NCBI GenBank assembly: GCA_903922325.1
Contig: CAIXTG010000045.1
Location: 1 to 11,630 of the forward strand
Direction of reading: 5' to 3'
DNA: 11,630 nt
DNA from: an uncultured Actinomycetes bacterium
GTDB taxonomy: Bacteria > Actinomycetota > Actinomycetes > Nanopelagicales > Nanopelagicaceae
The stretch's first letter is position 1. Each line of letters begins with the position of its first letter. A program made the position numbers and the translations under genes. Under the pieces are notes generated by a model. The model ran no database searches, was not told the DNA's origin, and saw nothing but the letters and a program-made list of their open reading frames with translations. Positions 1-6,573 of the stretch are shown here, piece after piece.

Positions 1-891
1 AGGCTTGGTATCGAATTGATAGCGATGCTCAGCAACCGCCTTTAAATAAACACCAGCGGCGCTATGGATAATGCACTTTGGTTTACCGGTTGTGCCACTT
101 GAGAAGAGCACGAACCCCGGGTGGTTAAAAGGCAAGCGAACAAACTTAGGTTCAGCGCCTAGATATGGCTGGATCCAATTATCAAAAGTTGTGAACTCAT
201 TTTCTTGATCACTGATTAACACGGTCTTAACTAGCGTTGGCAACGAAGCTGCAATCTCAGTTAGTCGTTCAATGCAATCAAATGATTTGCCGTTATATGA
301 ATAACTCTGTGCTGCTAGCAATACCTTTGGTTCAATTTGGCCAAAGCGATCGAGCACCGCGTTAGGGGCAAAATCAGGAGATGAAGTACTAACTACGGCG
401 CCAATACTTAAGGCGCCAAGTGCATAAATGATTACTTCGGCATAGTTAGGCGTCCAGGCAACCACGCGATCGCCAGCTACAACACCAAGATCAGTAAGGG
501 CTGCGGCAACGGCTGCCGATTGGGAACGTAATTGCGCCCAAGTAATCTCTTTGCGGTTGCCCGCTTCATCGACGGCAATGATCGCAACTTCATCAGCTTT
601 GCCTTGCGCCAAAATATTTTCGGCAATATTTAGTGAGCTTTCCGGGAAAAATTTGACATCAATAAAATTCTTGCCAGGGGAGTAATTAACGCTGCCCTTA
701 TCGCCAATAACTTCTAAGTGGTCCCAAACAAGTGACCAGAAGTCGCCCGGTTGACTGATGCTCCACTTATGTAGATCGGCATATGAGTCAAGGTTTAAGC
801 CGGTTTTAGCAATGGCAGCGGCAGTCAATGAAGTTAGTGCGCTGTTGGCAATAGCAGATTCGCTAGGTTGCCAAAGTAATTCTTGGTTCAA
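1..891 (-). CDS. aacS: Acetoacetyl-CoA synthetase (acetoacetate-CoA ligase), N-terminal 297 residues; runs off left edge
   Basis: Cytoplasmic ANL-superfamily ligase that activates acetoacetate with ATP and CoA to acetoacetyl-CoA. Translating the minus strand from 891 gives an open frame to the window edge. It starts LWQPSE (residues 5-10), typical of the AACS/acetyl-CoA synthetase N-terminal cap, then FFPESSLNIAENIL, a GVVAGDRVVAW stretch, SPDFAPNAVLDRFGQIEPKVLLA (the SPDF...RFGQIEPKV pattern is characteristic of AACS), and the P-loop-like AMP-binding motif SSGTTGKPK at residues 264-272. The family is about 650 residues, so more than half, including the catalytic lysine domain, lies outside. 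The only sensible start is TTG at 889-891, directly after the livM stop (TAA|TTG) and in the same frame. AAAGG lies 7 nt before it as a Shine-Dalgarno. It is the last visible gene of the liv operon, which ties the transporter to acetoacetate metabolism. The family call is firm; the exact acid specificity is inferred. Confidence 0.9.
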   Translation of the reverse strand, partial: MNQELLWQPSESAIANSALTSLTAAAIAKTGLNLDSYADLHKWSISQPGDFWSLVWDHLEVIGDKGSVNYSPGKNFIDVKFFPESSLNIAENILAQGKADEVAIIAVDEAGNRKEITWAQLRSQSAAVAAALTDLGVVAGDRVVAWTPNYAEVIIYALGALSIGAVVSTSSPDFAPNAVLDRFGQIEPKVLLAAQSYSYNGKSFDCIERLTEIAASLPTLVKTVLISDQENEFTTFDNWIQPYLGAEPKFVRLPFNHPGFVLFSSGTTGKPKCIIHSAAGVYLKAVAEHRYQFDTKP

Positions 892-1911
892 TTACTTGCC
901 TTTGTTTAAGTACTTAAAGCGCGCGCGGTAATAAGCACCAGAGATTCCACCGGGTGCGAACATCACGATCAAAATAAAGATCAGGCCTAAGGTAAATGCG
1001 GGTTCAGATAATGGGCCACCTATGAAACTTGGCAATGAATCGAAGGCAGTTCCCTCGCTTAGAACATTTAAGCGGGTGCTTAGGACTGAGTAAAGAATGC
1101 CACCAAGCACGGCGCCCCAACGAGTTACGGGGCCACCCAGAATCACCATTAACAAAAGCGCAATCGTAATGTCGGCGGCTGCATAGCGAGGTGAGCCAGA
1201 GCCGCTAACAATTAACATCACGGCGCCAATTAGGGCAGCCATGGCAGCAGATAAAACGAAAGAGAGCAGCTTGAAGCGATTTGGATTTAACCCGAGCACA
1301 GATACTCGTTGCTCGTTATCACGAAGCGCGGCAAATACTCGGCCGGCTGAACTTTCGGTGATCCACCATGCTGCAAAATAGATAAAGACCAAAATTCCGA
1401 GAGCCAGCAGATAAAGGTATTTAGTATTTACAACACCAATGAAGAAATCAGGTAGTCGATCTGGGTTAACTGGCAGGCCATCATCGCCATTGGTAAAGCC
1501 ACCAAAATCGCGTGAGATAAATACGTGGCCCGCTTGGCCGAAAGCCAAAGTCACCATTGCAAAAGTTATGCCAGTGGTGCGCAATGCAGCTCCACCGGTT
1601 AGCGCCGCTAAGACCGAAGTAAAGATAATTGCGCCCAAAATAGCGAGCAAGAAATGCCAGTTAAAGTCATTTATTAAGATTGCGGTTACATAAATTCCGC
1701 TGGCGAAGTAAAGCGCATGACCGAATGAGAGTAACCCGGTAAAACCAAAGAGCAAGTCATAAGTTAACGCGAGCGCGCCAAATAAAAAGGCAACTGCCAT
1801 GGTTTGCTGAAGACCAGCTTTTGCTAATGGATTAGAGCCAAGAAAAGGCAAGACCGCAAAGATTATGGTGATTGCAATCAATAGTGGGCGAGAATATTTC
1901 CAACGTAACAT
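892..1911 (-). CDS. livM: Branched-chain-amino-acid-type (LIV/HAAT) ABC transporter permease, LivM family
   Basis: Second inner-membrane permease of a LivKHMGF-type importer, 339 residues, normal for LivM. The protein is highly hydrophobic with about ten predicted membrane segments. Family landmarks are the GLLSFGHALYFASGIY stretch at about residues 59-74, the cytoplasmic coupling loop SAGRVFAALRDNEQRVSVLGLN at about 188-209 (contact with the ATPases), and ILGGPVTRWGAVLGG at about 257-271, followed by a positively charged C-terminus. The ATG lies 2 nt after the livH stop and the gene's TAA abuts the TTG of aacS, so all three are probably translationally coupled. Substrate cannot be read from this subunit. 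The name indicates family membership only; members import branched-chain amino acids, amides, urea, or aromatic and aliphatic acids. Confidence 0.92.
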   Translation of the reverse strand: MLRWKYSRPLLIAITIIFAVLPFLGSNPLAKAGLQQTMAVAFLFGALALTYDLLFGFTGLLSFGHALYFASGIYVTAILINDFNWHFLLAILGAIIFTSVLAALTGGAALRTTGITFAMVTLAFGQAGHVFISRDFGGFTNGDDGLPVNPDRLPDFFIGVVNTKYLYLLALGILVFIYFAAWWITESSAGRVFAALRDNEQRVSVLGLNPNRFKLLSFVLSAAMAALIGAVMLIVSGSGSPRYAAADITIALLLMVILGGPVTRWGAVLGGILYSVLSTRLNVLSEGTAFDSLPSFIGGPLSEPAFTLGLIFILIVMFAPGGISGAYYRARFKYLNKGK

Positions 1912-1913
1912 AA

Positions 1914-2795
1914 TTAGTGGTTAACCTTTCCGAGTAATCCCGAAGGTTTTGTCAGCAGAACCGCAGCAAGAATAATTACCACTACGAAGTCACCGAGTCC
2001 GGTTAAGTAATAATTAGCAAATTGGTTAGTAATGCCAATTAACATAGCTGCAATTGCACTTCCAGTAACCGAGCCCATGCCGCCTACGACTACGACGATA
2101 AAGCCATAAATCAGCCAAGAGCCACCCATTAGCGGTGAGACGCCATAAGAGAAGACTGAGATTAAAACGCCACCGACGCCAGCTGCAAAACCACCGATAA
2201 AAAAGACGGTGCTAAAAGCTAACCGCACGTTAATGCCCAGGGCCGAAACCATTGATCTGTTTTCAACACCAGCCCGAATGATTAAACCGATGCGAGTAAA
2301 TTTCAGAATACTTAACATGGCAGTGAGCAAGATTGCGGCAACTCCGATGTAGATGAATCTGTCGATTGGAATGATTGCCTCACCAATAGTTACGGCTTTC
2401 ATAAACCAAAGTGGGGTAGGCAAGAAGCGGGCGTCGAAACCGAACCAACCACCGATTAAGGCAGTGACAACTAAGGAAACTCCAACAGTTACCAAGGCTT
2501 GGTCAATATGACGGTTGTAGAGGCGATTAATAACCAGTTGCTCCATTAAGAGCGCGAATAAGCCGGCCGCGATACCGCCAGCAAACATGGCGGCAATAAA
2601 AGTCCAAGTGGTTGGGTTTGGGAAAACTTTGGTAGAAATCCATAAGCCCGTAAATGCGCCAATAGTTAAAAACGCACCATGAGCAAAGTTAAGAACTCCC
2701 ATAAGACCGTAAATAAGTGAGAGACCTGAGGCAACTAGGAAATAAAGAGCGCCGAGACCAACGCCGGTAATCAGGATAAGTAGGAAAGTACTCAT
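1914..2795 (-). CDS. livH: LIV/HAAT-type ABC transporter permease, LivH family
   Basis: First membrane permease of the importer, 293 residues, typical LivH length. Visible landmarks: the N-terminal membrane segment, GVLNFAHGAFLTIGAF at residues 33-48 (the classic LivH GxxNFAHG motif), the ATPase-coupling loop TRIGLIIRAGVENRSMVSALGINV at about 167-190, and VVVGGMGSVTGSAI at about 235-248. About eight hydrophobic segments are seen. The ATG follows the livF stop with no gap (TAA|ATG at 2798-2793), so it probably depends on terminating livF ribosomes. It should pair with LivM as a heterodimer, with LivG and LivF on the cytoplasmic face and LivK delivering substrate from outside. Confidence 0.93.
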   Translation of the reverse strand: MSTFLLILITGVGLGALYFLVASGLSLIYGLMGVLNFAHGAFLTIGAFTGLWISTKVFPNPTTWTFIAAMFAGGIAAGLFALLMEQLVINRLYNRHIDQALVTVGVSLVVTALIGGWFGFDARFLPTPLWFMKAVTIGEAIIPIDRFIYIGVAAILLTAMLSILKFTRIGLIIRAGVENRSMVSALGINVRLAFSTVFFIGGFAAGVGGVLISVFSYGVSPLMGGSWLIYGFIVVVVGGMGSVTGSAIAAMLIGITNQFANYYLTGLGDFVVVIILAAVLLTKPSGLLGKVNH

Positions 2796-3494
2796 TTACT
2801 TATGACCCCCACTTACGCCCAGCATAGATTTAACAAATGACTCATCTTGTAAATTCTCTGGCCCGCCTTCGAAAACTATTTTGCCTTGATCCATCACGAT
2901 GATGTTCTGGGCAATTGCTTTAACCAGCGCCAGATTCTGCTCGACGATTAACATGGTCGAATGATCTGCCACATGAGCTAGCGCGTTAGCAACTTCAGTT
3001 ACTAGCTTCGGCGCTAAACCTTTAGTCGGCTCATCGATTACCAAAATTTTGTTTTGATTTAGAAGTGCTCGTGCAATTGCCACCATTTGCTGCTGACCAC
3101 CTGAAAGAGTGCCGGCACGTTGGCTGGTGCGAGTAAGCAGTTCAGGAAATAGTGAGTAAACCAGATCGTAATTAGGTTCGGCATCGCGTTCGGCCAAAGA
3201 AAGATTCTCTTTGACCGTTAAGCTGGCAAAAATCTCACGGTCTTCAGGAACATAACCCAAGCCCATCTGCACAATCTTGTGGGTTGGCAGCGCAACGATT
3301 TCAGTGCCGCCAAATTTGACGCTGCCAGTGCCTGGGTTTAAGCCCATGATCGCCTTTAACGTGGTGGATTTACCAACGCCGTTACGGCCCAATAGCGCAG
3401 TTACTTTGTTCTCAGGCACAAAGAAATTAACACCTTGCAAGATATGTGAACCATTGATGGTTACATGTAGATCCTTTACTTCTAGCGAACTCAT
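2796..3494 (-). CDS. livF: LIV/HAAT-type ABC transporter ATP-binding protein, LivF family
   Basis: One of two cytoplasmic ATPases driving the importer, 232 residues. Walker A GRNGVGKST is at residues 36-44. The LivF-type Q-loop region YVPEDREIF is at 81-89, with Glu where most ABC ATPases have Gln, as is usual for LivF. The signature LSGGQQQ is at 130-136, Walker B ILVIDEP at 150-156, and the LivF-style switch region LIVEQN at 182-187, where Gln replaces the H-loop His. Its ATG overlaps the livG stop by 4 nt (ATGA at 3491-3494), the standard translational coupling for this ATPase pair. All catalytic motifs are intact. Confidence 0.95.
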   Translation of the reverse strand: MSSLEVKDLHVTINGSHILQGVNFFVPENKVTALLGRNGVGKSTTLKAIMGLNPGTGSVKFGGTEIVALPTHKIVQMGLGYVPEDREIFASLTVKENLSLAERDAEPNYDLVYSLFPELLTRTSQRAGTLSGGQQQMVAIARALLNQNKILVIDEPTKGLAPKLVTEVANALAHVADHSTMLIVEQNLALVKAIAQNIIVMDQGKIVFEGGPENLQDESFVKSMLGVSGGHK

Positions 3495-4243
3495 AGTTCG
3501 GCCCCTAAGTACGCGCTCTGCACAGTTGGATTATCCATAACATTTTGGGGGGTATCGATAGTGAGCAACTCACCGTAGTTAAGAACTGCGATGCGATCAG
3601 CTAGCCCCAAAATAACTTCCATATGGTGCTCAACGATCAGCACAGTCTTCTTATGAACGGTTGCTAGAGAGCGAATAATTTCGACCAGCGCTGGAATATT
3701 CTCAACGCTCATGCCAGCCATTGGCTCATCAAGTAAAACCACATCTGATTTTGAGGCCAGCACGATTGCAATTTCTAGCCGGCGCTTATCGCCATGTGAA
3801 AGCGAGCCCGCAAATAGCGCACCTTTATTTAGCAAACCAACTTGCTCTAGGCAGGCACTTGCTCGGTAGAGAACTTCTTTGTATTTATCAGCACCCTTGG
3901 TCAGATTCATTGAAGAACCGTCAGCAACTTGAGCGGCAATGCGCACATTTTCGAGCAAAGTTAAGAAAGGGAAAATACTGGAAGTTTGGAAAGTGCGAGC
4001 GATACCAGCTTGCGCTCTTTGATGTGGCTTTAAGTTGGTGATCTCTTTTTCACCTAAGTGAATGGTTCCGGTTGTGGCTTCACGTAAACCAGAGAGCAAA
4101 TTAAAGAAAGAAGTTTTGCCAGCACCATTTGGGCCGATAATTCCCAACGTCTCATTTTGATTGACTGAGAGAGTGATACCTTCAAGAATCTTTGCGCCAC
4201 CAATTGTCAGGCCAAGATTTTCGACGGTTAGTGCTGAAGTCAT
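3491..4243 (-). CDS. livG: LIV/HAAT-type ABC transporter ATP-binding protein, LivG family
   Basis: Partner ATPase of LivF, 250 residues, normal for LivG. Walker A GPNGAGKTS is at 37-45, the Q-loop ARTFQTS has Gln86, the signature LSHGDKR is at 148-154 (a known variant of LSYGQQR in this family), Walker B VVLLDEPMAG is at 168-177, and the H-loop VEHHM has His206. The C-terminal LivG extension ends in NPTVQSAYLGAEL, matching the usual AYLG ending. The ATG at 4241-4243 is preceded by a -10-like TAGATT with 6 nt between, and no good Shine-Dalgarno is visible at the usual distance. The gene may therefore be transcribed leaderless from its own promoter as well as by readthrough of the livK terminator. 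Confidence 0.95.
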   Translation of the reverse strand: MTSALTVENLGLTIGGAKILEGITLSVNQNETLGIIGPNGAGKTSFFNLLSGLREATTGTIHLGEKEITNLKPHQRAQAGIARTFQTSSIFPFLTLLENVRIAAQVADGSSMNLTKGADKYKEVLYRASACLEQVGLLNKGALFAGSLSHGDKRRLEIAIVLASKSDVVLLDEPMAGMSVENIPALVEIIRSLATVHKKTVLIVEHHMEVILGLADRIAVLNYGELLTIDTPQNVMDNPTVQSAYLGAEL

Positions 4244-4249
4244 TTGGCT

Positions 4250-4255
4250 AATCTA
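4250..4255 (-). promoter_or_regulatory. Candidate -10 element of an internal leaderless promoter for livG
   Basis: TAGATT on the minus strand, followed by AGCCAA (6 nt) and the livG ATG. This matches the TANNNT-6-ATG spacing seen upstream of several other genes in the window. Transcription would start at or next to the A of the ATG. No convincing -35 hexamer is visible. It lies downstream of the livK terminator, so it would supply livGFHM-aacS independently of livK. Confidence 0.5.
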
Positions 4256-4316
4256 CCTGCTCTCAATTTATTTATCTAATTACTTGAGCGTAAATCTTTG
4301 AAAAAAATGTGAAAAA

Positions 4317-4354
4317 TGAAACTGGCCCCACACCGAAATGTAGGGCCAGTTTCA
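4317..4354 (-). terminator. Rho-independent terminator after livK (livK/livG intergenic)
   Basis: A perfect 12-bp inverted repeat: left arm TGAAACTGGCCC (4317-4328), right arm GGGCCAGTTTCA (4343-4354), 14-nt loop. In the minus direction the stem is followed by T-rich sequence (ATTTTTCACATTTTTTTC, about 4299-4317), so it is oriented to end the livK transcript. It begins 15 nt after the livK stop codon. Position and strength suggest a differential-expression device: most transcripts stop after the binding-protein gene, and some read through into livG. Confidence 0.88.
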
Positions 4355-4369
4355 ATCTAATTAACTAGA

Positions 4370-5536
4370 TCAGACTGTTACGTTGTAAAGAGTGCTTACT
4401 AGAGATGGTACATAGCGACCATTAACTTTAGTTAGCTTTACAAGGAACATTGACTGAATCAAGGTGTGGTTTAACTTGTTGACCTTATTAAGGCCAGTAA
4501 TACCAACGAACTTAAATGATTCAAGAGTTGAAATCATCTTGTCTACATCTAGGTTTGGGTTGCCCTTAACCGCTTCAATAATCATCTGTGCGGCATTAAC
4601 ACCGGTAGATGTGAATAGGTCTTGAGACTTACCAGCCTTGGCATAGTCAGCAGCAAGCTGAGATGCTGCCTTGCCCTTTACAACACCTGGGAAGTAGCTA
4701 TTTGTCAGGATTGCATTAGCACCTTCAAATAGTGAACCGTAGATGTCATATGAAGCAACGCCAGCAAGACCAGTAATTGGACGAGCTGTTGCGTATGCCT
4801 TCTGCTGAGCTAGCGCAGTAAACATTGCACCTGAAGTTGCTGCATTTGACCAAGCGATGAAGATGTAATCGCCCTTTACGTCAGCTGCCTTCTTAGCAAA
4901 TGGGGTGAAGTCAACAGTTGTTGTAGGAACTTTGATTTCTTCAAATAGCGCACCCTTTGAAGCAAGGTAAGCCTTAGCTGCATAGATGTTGCCTAGACCG
5001 AATGGGTTATCTTCAACGAAGAGGATAACTTTCTTGTTCTTAATTGGCTTGATACCAGCCAAAGGCGCGAAATCTTGAAGTGAAGTATTACCTGAACGGA
5101 ATACATACTTGTTCGACGCTGAAGTAATTGCGTCGTTCTTAGCTGGACCAGAGATATAAAGAACCTTGTTCTGTGCAGCAAGTGGCGCAAGAGTTAAGCC
5201 AACTGCTGATGCAGCTGTACCAACAATAATGTTTGTGCCGTTTCCGACCATTTCTTTGAATGATGCAGTAGCTGATGCAGGATCTCCGCCATCATCTTTC
5301 TTAGTGATTACAAATTTGCGACCATCAACAGCGTTCTTGCCGTTGGTGTAGTACTTAAGACCCCACTCGAGGCCATCGATGTAAGCGTCGCCGTATGACT
5401 TAAGGCCGCCAGATGTTGATGTAATAACACCAATCTTGATATCAGTTGCGGCATTAGCTGGAGCCGATACTGGTGAAACTAGTGCGATTGCAAGAGCAGC
5501 AACTAGCGCTGACTTGATCGAAGTCTTCTTAAACAT
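4370..5536 (-). CDS. livK: Extracellular substrate-binding protein of the LIV/HAAT ABC importer (Peripla_BP_6 family)
   Basis: Substrate-recognition subunit, 388 residues. N-terminus: Lys-rich start, hydrophobic core (about residues 9-22), then APANA|ATD, a signal peptidase I type site near residue 29. Next comes the two-lobe receptor fold beginning DIKIGVITSTSGGLKSYGDAYIDG. No cysteine occurs anywhere, so there is no lipobox, which is unusual for a binding protein of a monoderm. Aligned by eye with E. coli LivJ, the GPEGV segment (Glu contacting the ligand amino group) corresponds to GLAGV at 256-260, with Ala258 in place of Glu. The ligand may thus not be an alpha-amino acid. AAG is strongly preferred for Lys, suggesting high expression. 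It is first in the operon, has a strong RBS, and is followed by a terminator. Family certain; ligand unknown. Confidence 0.92.
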   Translation of the reverse strand: MFKKTSIKSALVAALAIALVSPVSAPANAATDIKIGVITSTSGGLKSYGDAYIDGLEWGLKYYTNGKNAVDGRKFVITKKDDGGDPASATASFKEMVGNGTNIIVGTAASAVGLTLAPLAAQNKVLYISGPAKNDAITSASNKYVFRSGNTSLQDFAPLAGIKPIKNKKVILFVEDNPFGLGNIYAAKAYLASKGALFEEIKVPTTTVDFTPFAKKAADVKGDYIFIAWSNAATSGAMFTALAQQKAYATARPITGLAGVASYDIYGSLFEGANAILTNSYFPGVVKGKAASQLAADYAKAGKSQDLFTSTGVNAAQMIIEAVKGNPNLDVDKMISTLESFKFVGITGLNKVNKLNHTLIQSMFLVKLTKVNGRYVPSLVSTLYNVTV

Positions 5537-5541
5537 TTAAT

Positions 5542-5548
5542 CTCCTTT
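5542..5548 (-). promoter_or_regulatory. Strong ribosome binding site of livK
   Basis: AAAGGAG on the minus strand, 5 nt before the ATG (5534-5536). It is the best Shine-Dalgarno in the window and confirms the livK start. It contrasts with neighbouring transcription units, which lack a clear one and look leaderless. Confidence 0.85.
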
Positions 5549-5584
5549 AGAAATTAATAGCTGATCGATTGGCGATCTGCATGG

Positions 5585-5598
5585 GCCTAAGTTTAGGC
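5585..5598. promoter_or_regulatory. 14-bp palindrome GCCTAA-GT-TTAGGC, candidate operator in the livK/hydrolase divergent region
   Basis: Perfect 6-bp arms (5585-5590 and 5593-5598) around GT. A further TTAGGC lies at 5625-5630, in direct orientation 32 bp from the right arm, about three helical turns. On the minus strand TAAACT (5590-5595) inside the palindrome could be the livK -10, giving a leader of roughly 45 nt that includes the RBS. A regulator bound here could control livK and, through the outlying half-site near -40, the divergent hydrolase gene. The repeat is directly seen; its role is inferred. Confidence 0.45.
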
Positions 5599-5655
5599 GC
5601 AAAAGTGTGATTTACCGAATTGCGTTAGGCTCTAGAAGAATTACGTTTCGTTATC

Positions 5656-5661
5656 TATAGT
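5656..5661 (+). promoter_or_regulatory. Candidate -10 (TATAGT) for leaderless transcription of the hydrolase-bdhA unit
   Basis: TATAGT is followed by TGTGAC (6 nt) and the ATG at 5668, and no Shine-Dalgarno precedes the ATG. The expected transcription start coincides with the start codon. There is no clear -35 hexamer. Confidence 0.6.
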
Positions 5662-5667
5662 TGTGAC

Positions 5668-6573
5668 ATGAGCAACGATCGCTATCTTCCAACTGAAAAA
5701 TATGCAGTCCCTGTGAAGGGCGGCCAGTTAGCTTTATATAGATTTGGTAACAATTTACCTTCTGTTAACCATTTGCCAGTGCTGCTAATTCATGGCGTCA
5801 CATCTTCCAACCGCGCATTCCAACTGTTTGCAAAGTCACTAGTTGAACGCGGTTATGTGCCATATGCCGTAGACCTGAGAGGTCGCGGAGAATCTAATTC
5901 TTTGCCAGGTCCATTTGGAATGAAAAGTCATGCTCGCGATATGGCAGATGTAATTAAATTTATTGGCGTTGAAAACATTGATGTAATTGGACATTCAATG
6001 GGCGCTTTCGTAGCAGTAGCTTTGCAGGGAACCGAACCAAAACTTGTTAAGAATTTAGTTTTAGTCGATGGTGGAATTCCATTGCCATTGCCACCCGGCA
6101 TGACTGTGGCTCAAGTAATGCCTTATGTGCTCGGACCAGCTATGGCTCGGTTATCAATGACCTTTGAATCAGCAGATGCTTATCGTGATTATTGGAAACC
6201 ACAAGCTGCGTTTATTAAAGGTTGGTCATCAGTTCTCGATGAATACGTGGAATATGACTTACAAGGCACTGCGCCAAATCTTAAGGCGCGTACTAATCCA
6301 AAAGCGGTTGAAGAAGATAGTGAAGATTTATTTGTAAGTAAGTTGATCGAGAAGACTTTGGAAAAATTGCCTGCCGATGTTTTGTTTATTCGCGCTGTTC
6401 GCGGATTGCAGAATGAAGAAGGCGGCTTGTACCCTGAACCTGTACTGGCTGCAGTCTTGCCGAGGTATCCAAAGTTAAAGCTTCACACCGTTGCCGATAC
6501 CAATCATTACGACATATTGTTAGATGAAGTTGGCGCCGAAGCAGTTGCACAATTAATTTACGGGGGCAAGTAA
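5668..6573 (+). CDS. Alpha/beta-fold hydrolase, possibly acting on a 3-hydroxybutyrate ester or oligomer
   Basis: Serine hydrolase of the alpha/beta fold, 301 residues, probably cytoplasmic as no signal peptide is seen. Oxyanion-hole segment LLIHGVTSSNRAF is at 39-51, the DLRGRGES strand-loop at 69-76, and the nucleophile elbow GHSMG at 108-112 with Ser110. The catalytic His is probably His280 (DTNHYDIL). The acid is uncertain: Asp134 (LVDGG) or a residue in the IRAVRGLQNEEGG segment near 241-253. The cap domain spans about 138-235. The RAxRG...GGLYPEP pattern recalls uncharacterised actinobacterial hydrolases; I do not recognise a named enzyme. Its stop abuts the bdhA ATG (TAA|ATG), so the two are co-translated. 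That suggests, as inference only, release of 3-hydroxybutyrate from an ester, dimer or oligomer. Lactonase or unrelated esterase activity is equally allowed by the sequence. Confidence 0.88.
   Translation: MSNDRYLPTEKYAVPVKGGQLALYRFGNNLPSVNHLPVLLIHGVTSSNRAFQLFAKSLVERGYVPYAVDLRGRGESNSLPGPFGMKSHARDMADVIKFIGVENIDVIGHSMGAFVAVALQGTEPKLVKNLVLVDGGIPLPLPPGMTVAQVMPYVLGPAMARLSMTFESADAYRDYWKPQAAFIKGWSSVLDEYVEYDLQGTAPNLKARTNPKAVEEDSEDLFVSKLIEKTLEKLPADVLFIRAVRGLQNEEGGLYPEPVLAAVLPRYPKLKLHTVADTNHYDILLDEVGAEAVAQLIYGGK

Noticed and set aside
3240..3260. LivF has Glu in the Q-loop (VPEDREIF) and Gln in the H-loop position (VEQN)
   Set aside because: Both are standard in the LivF family, not signs of degeneration.
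3791..3800. LivG ABC signature reads LSHGDKR rather than LSYGQQR
   Set aside because: LSHGD/LSHGQ variants are common among LivG- and UrtD-type ATPases, and all other motifs are intact, so this is not an inactivated ATPase.
3721..4041. 106-codon plus-strand open frame inside livG
   Set aside because: Antisense to the livG signature and Walker B region; no RBS and no family resemblance.
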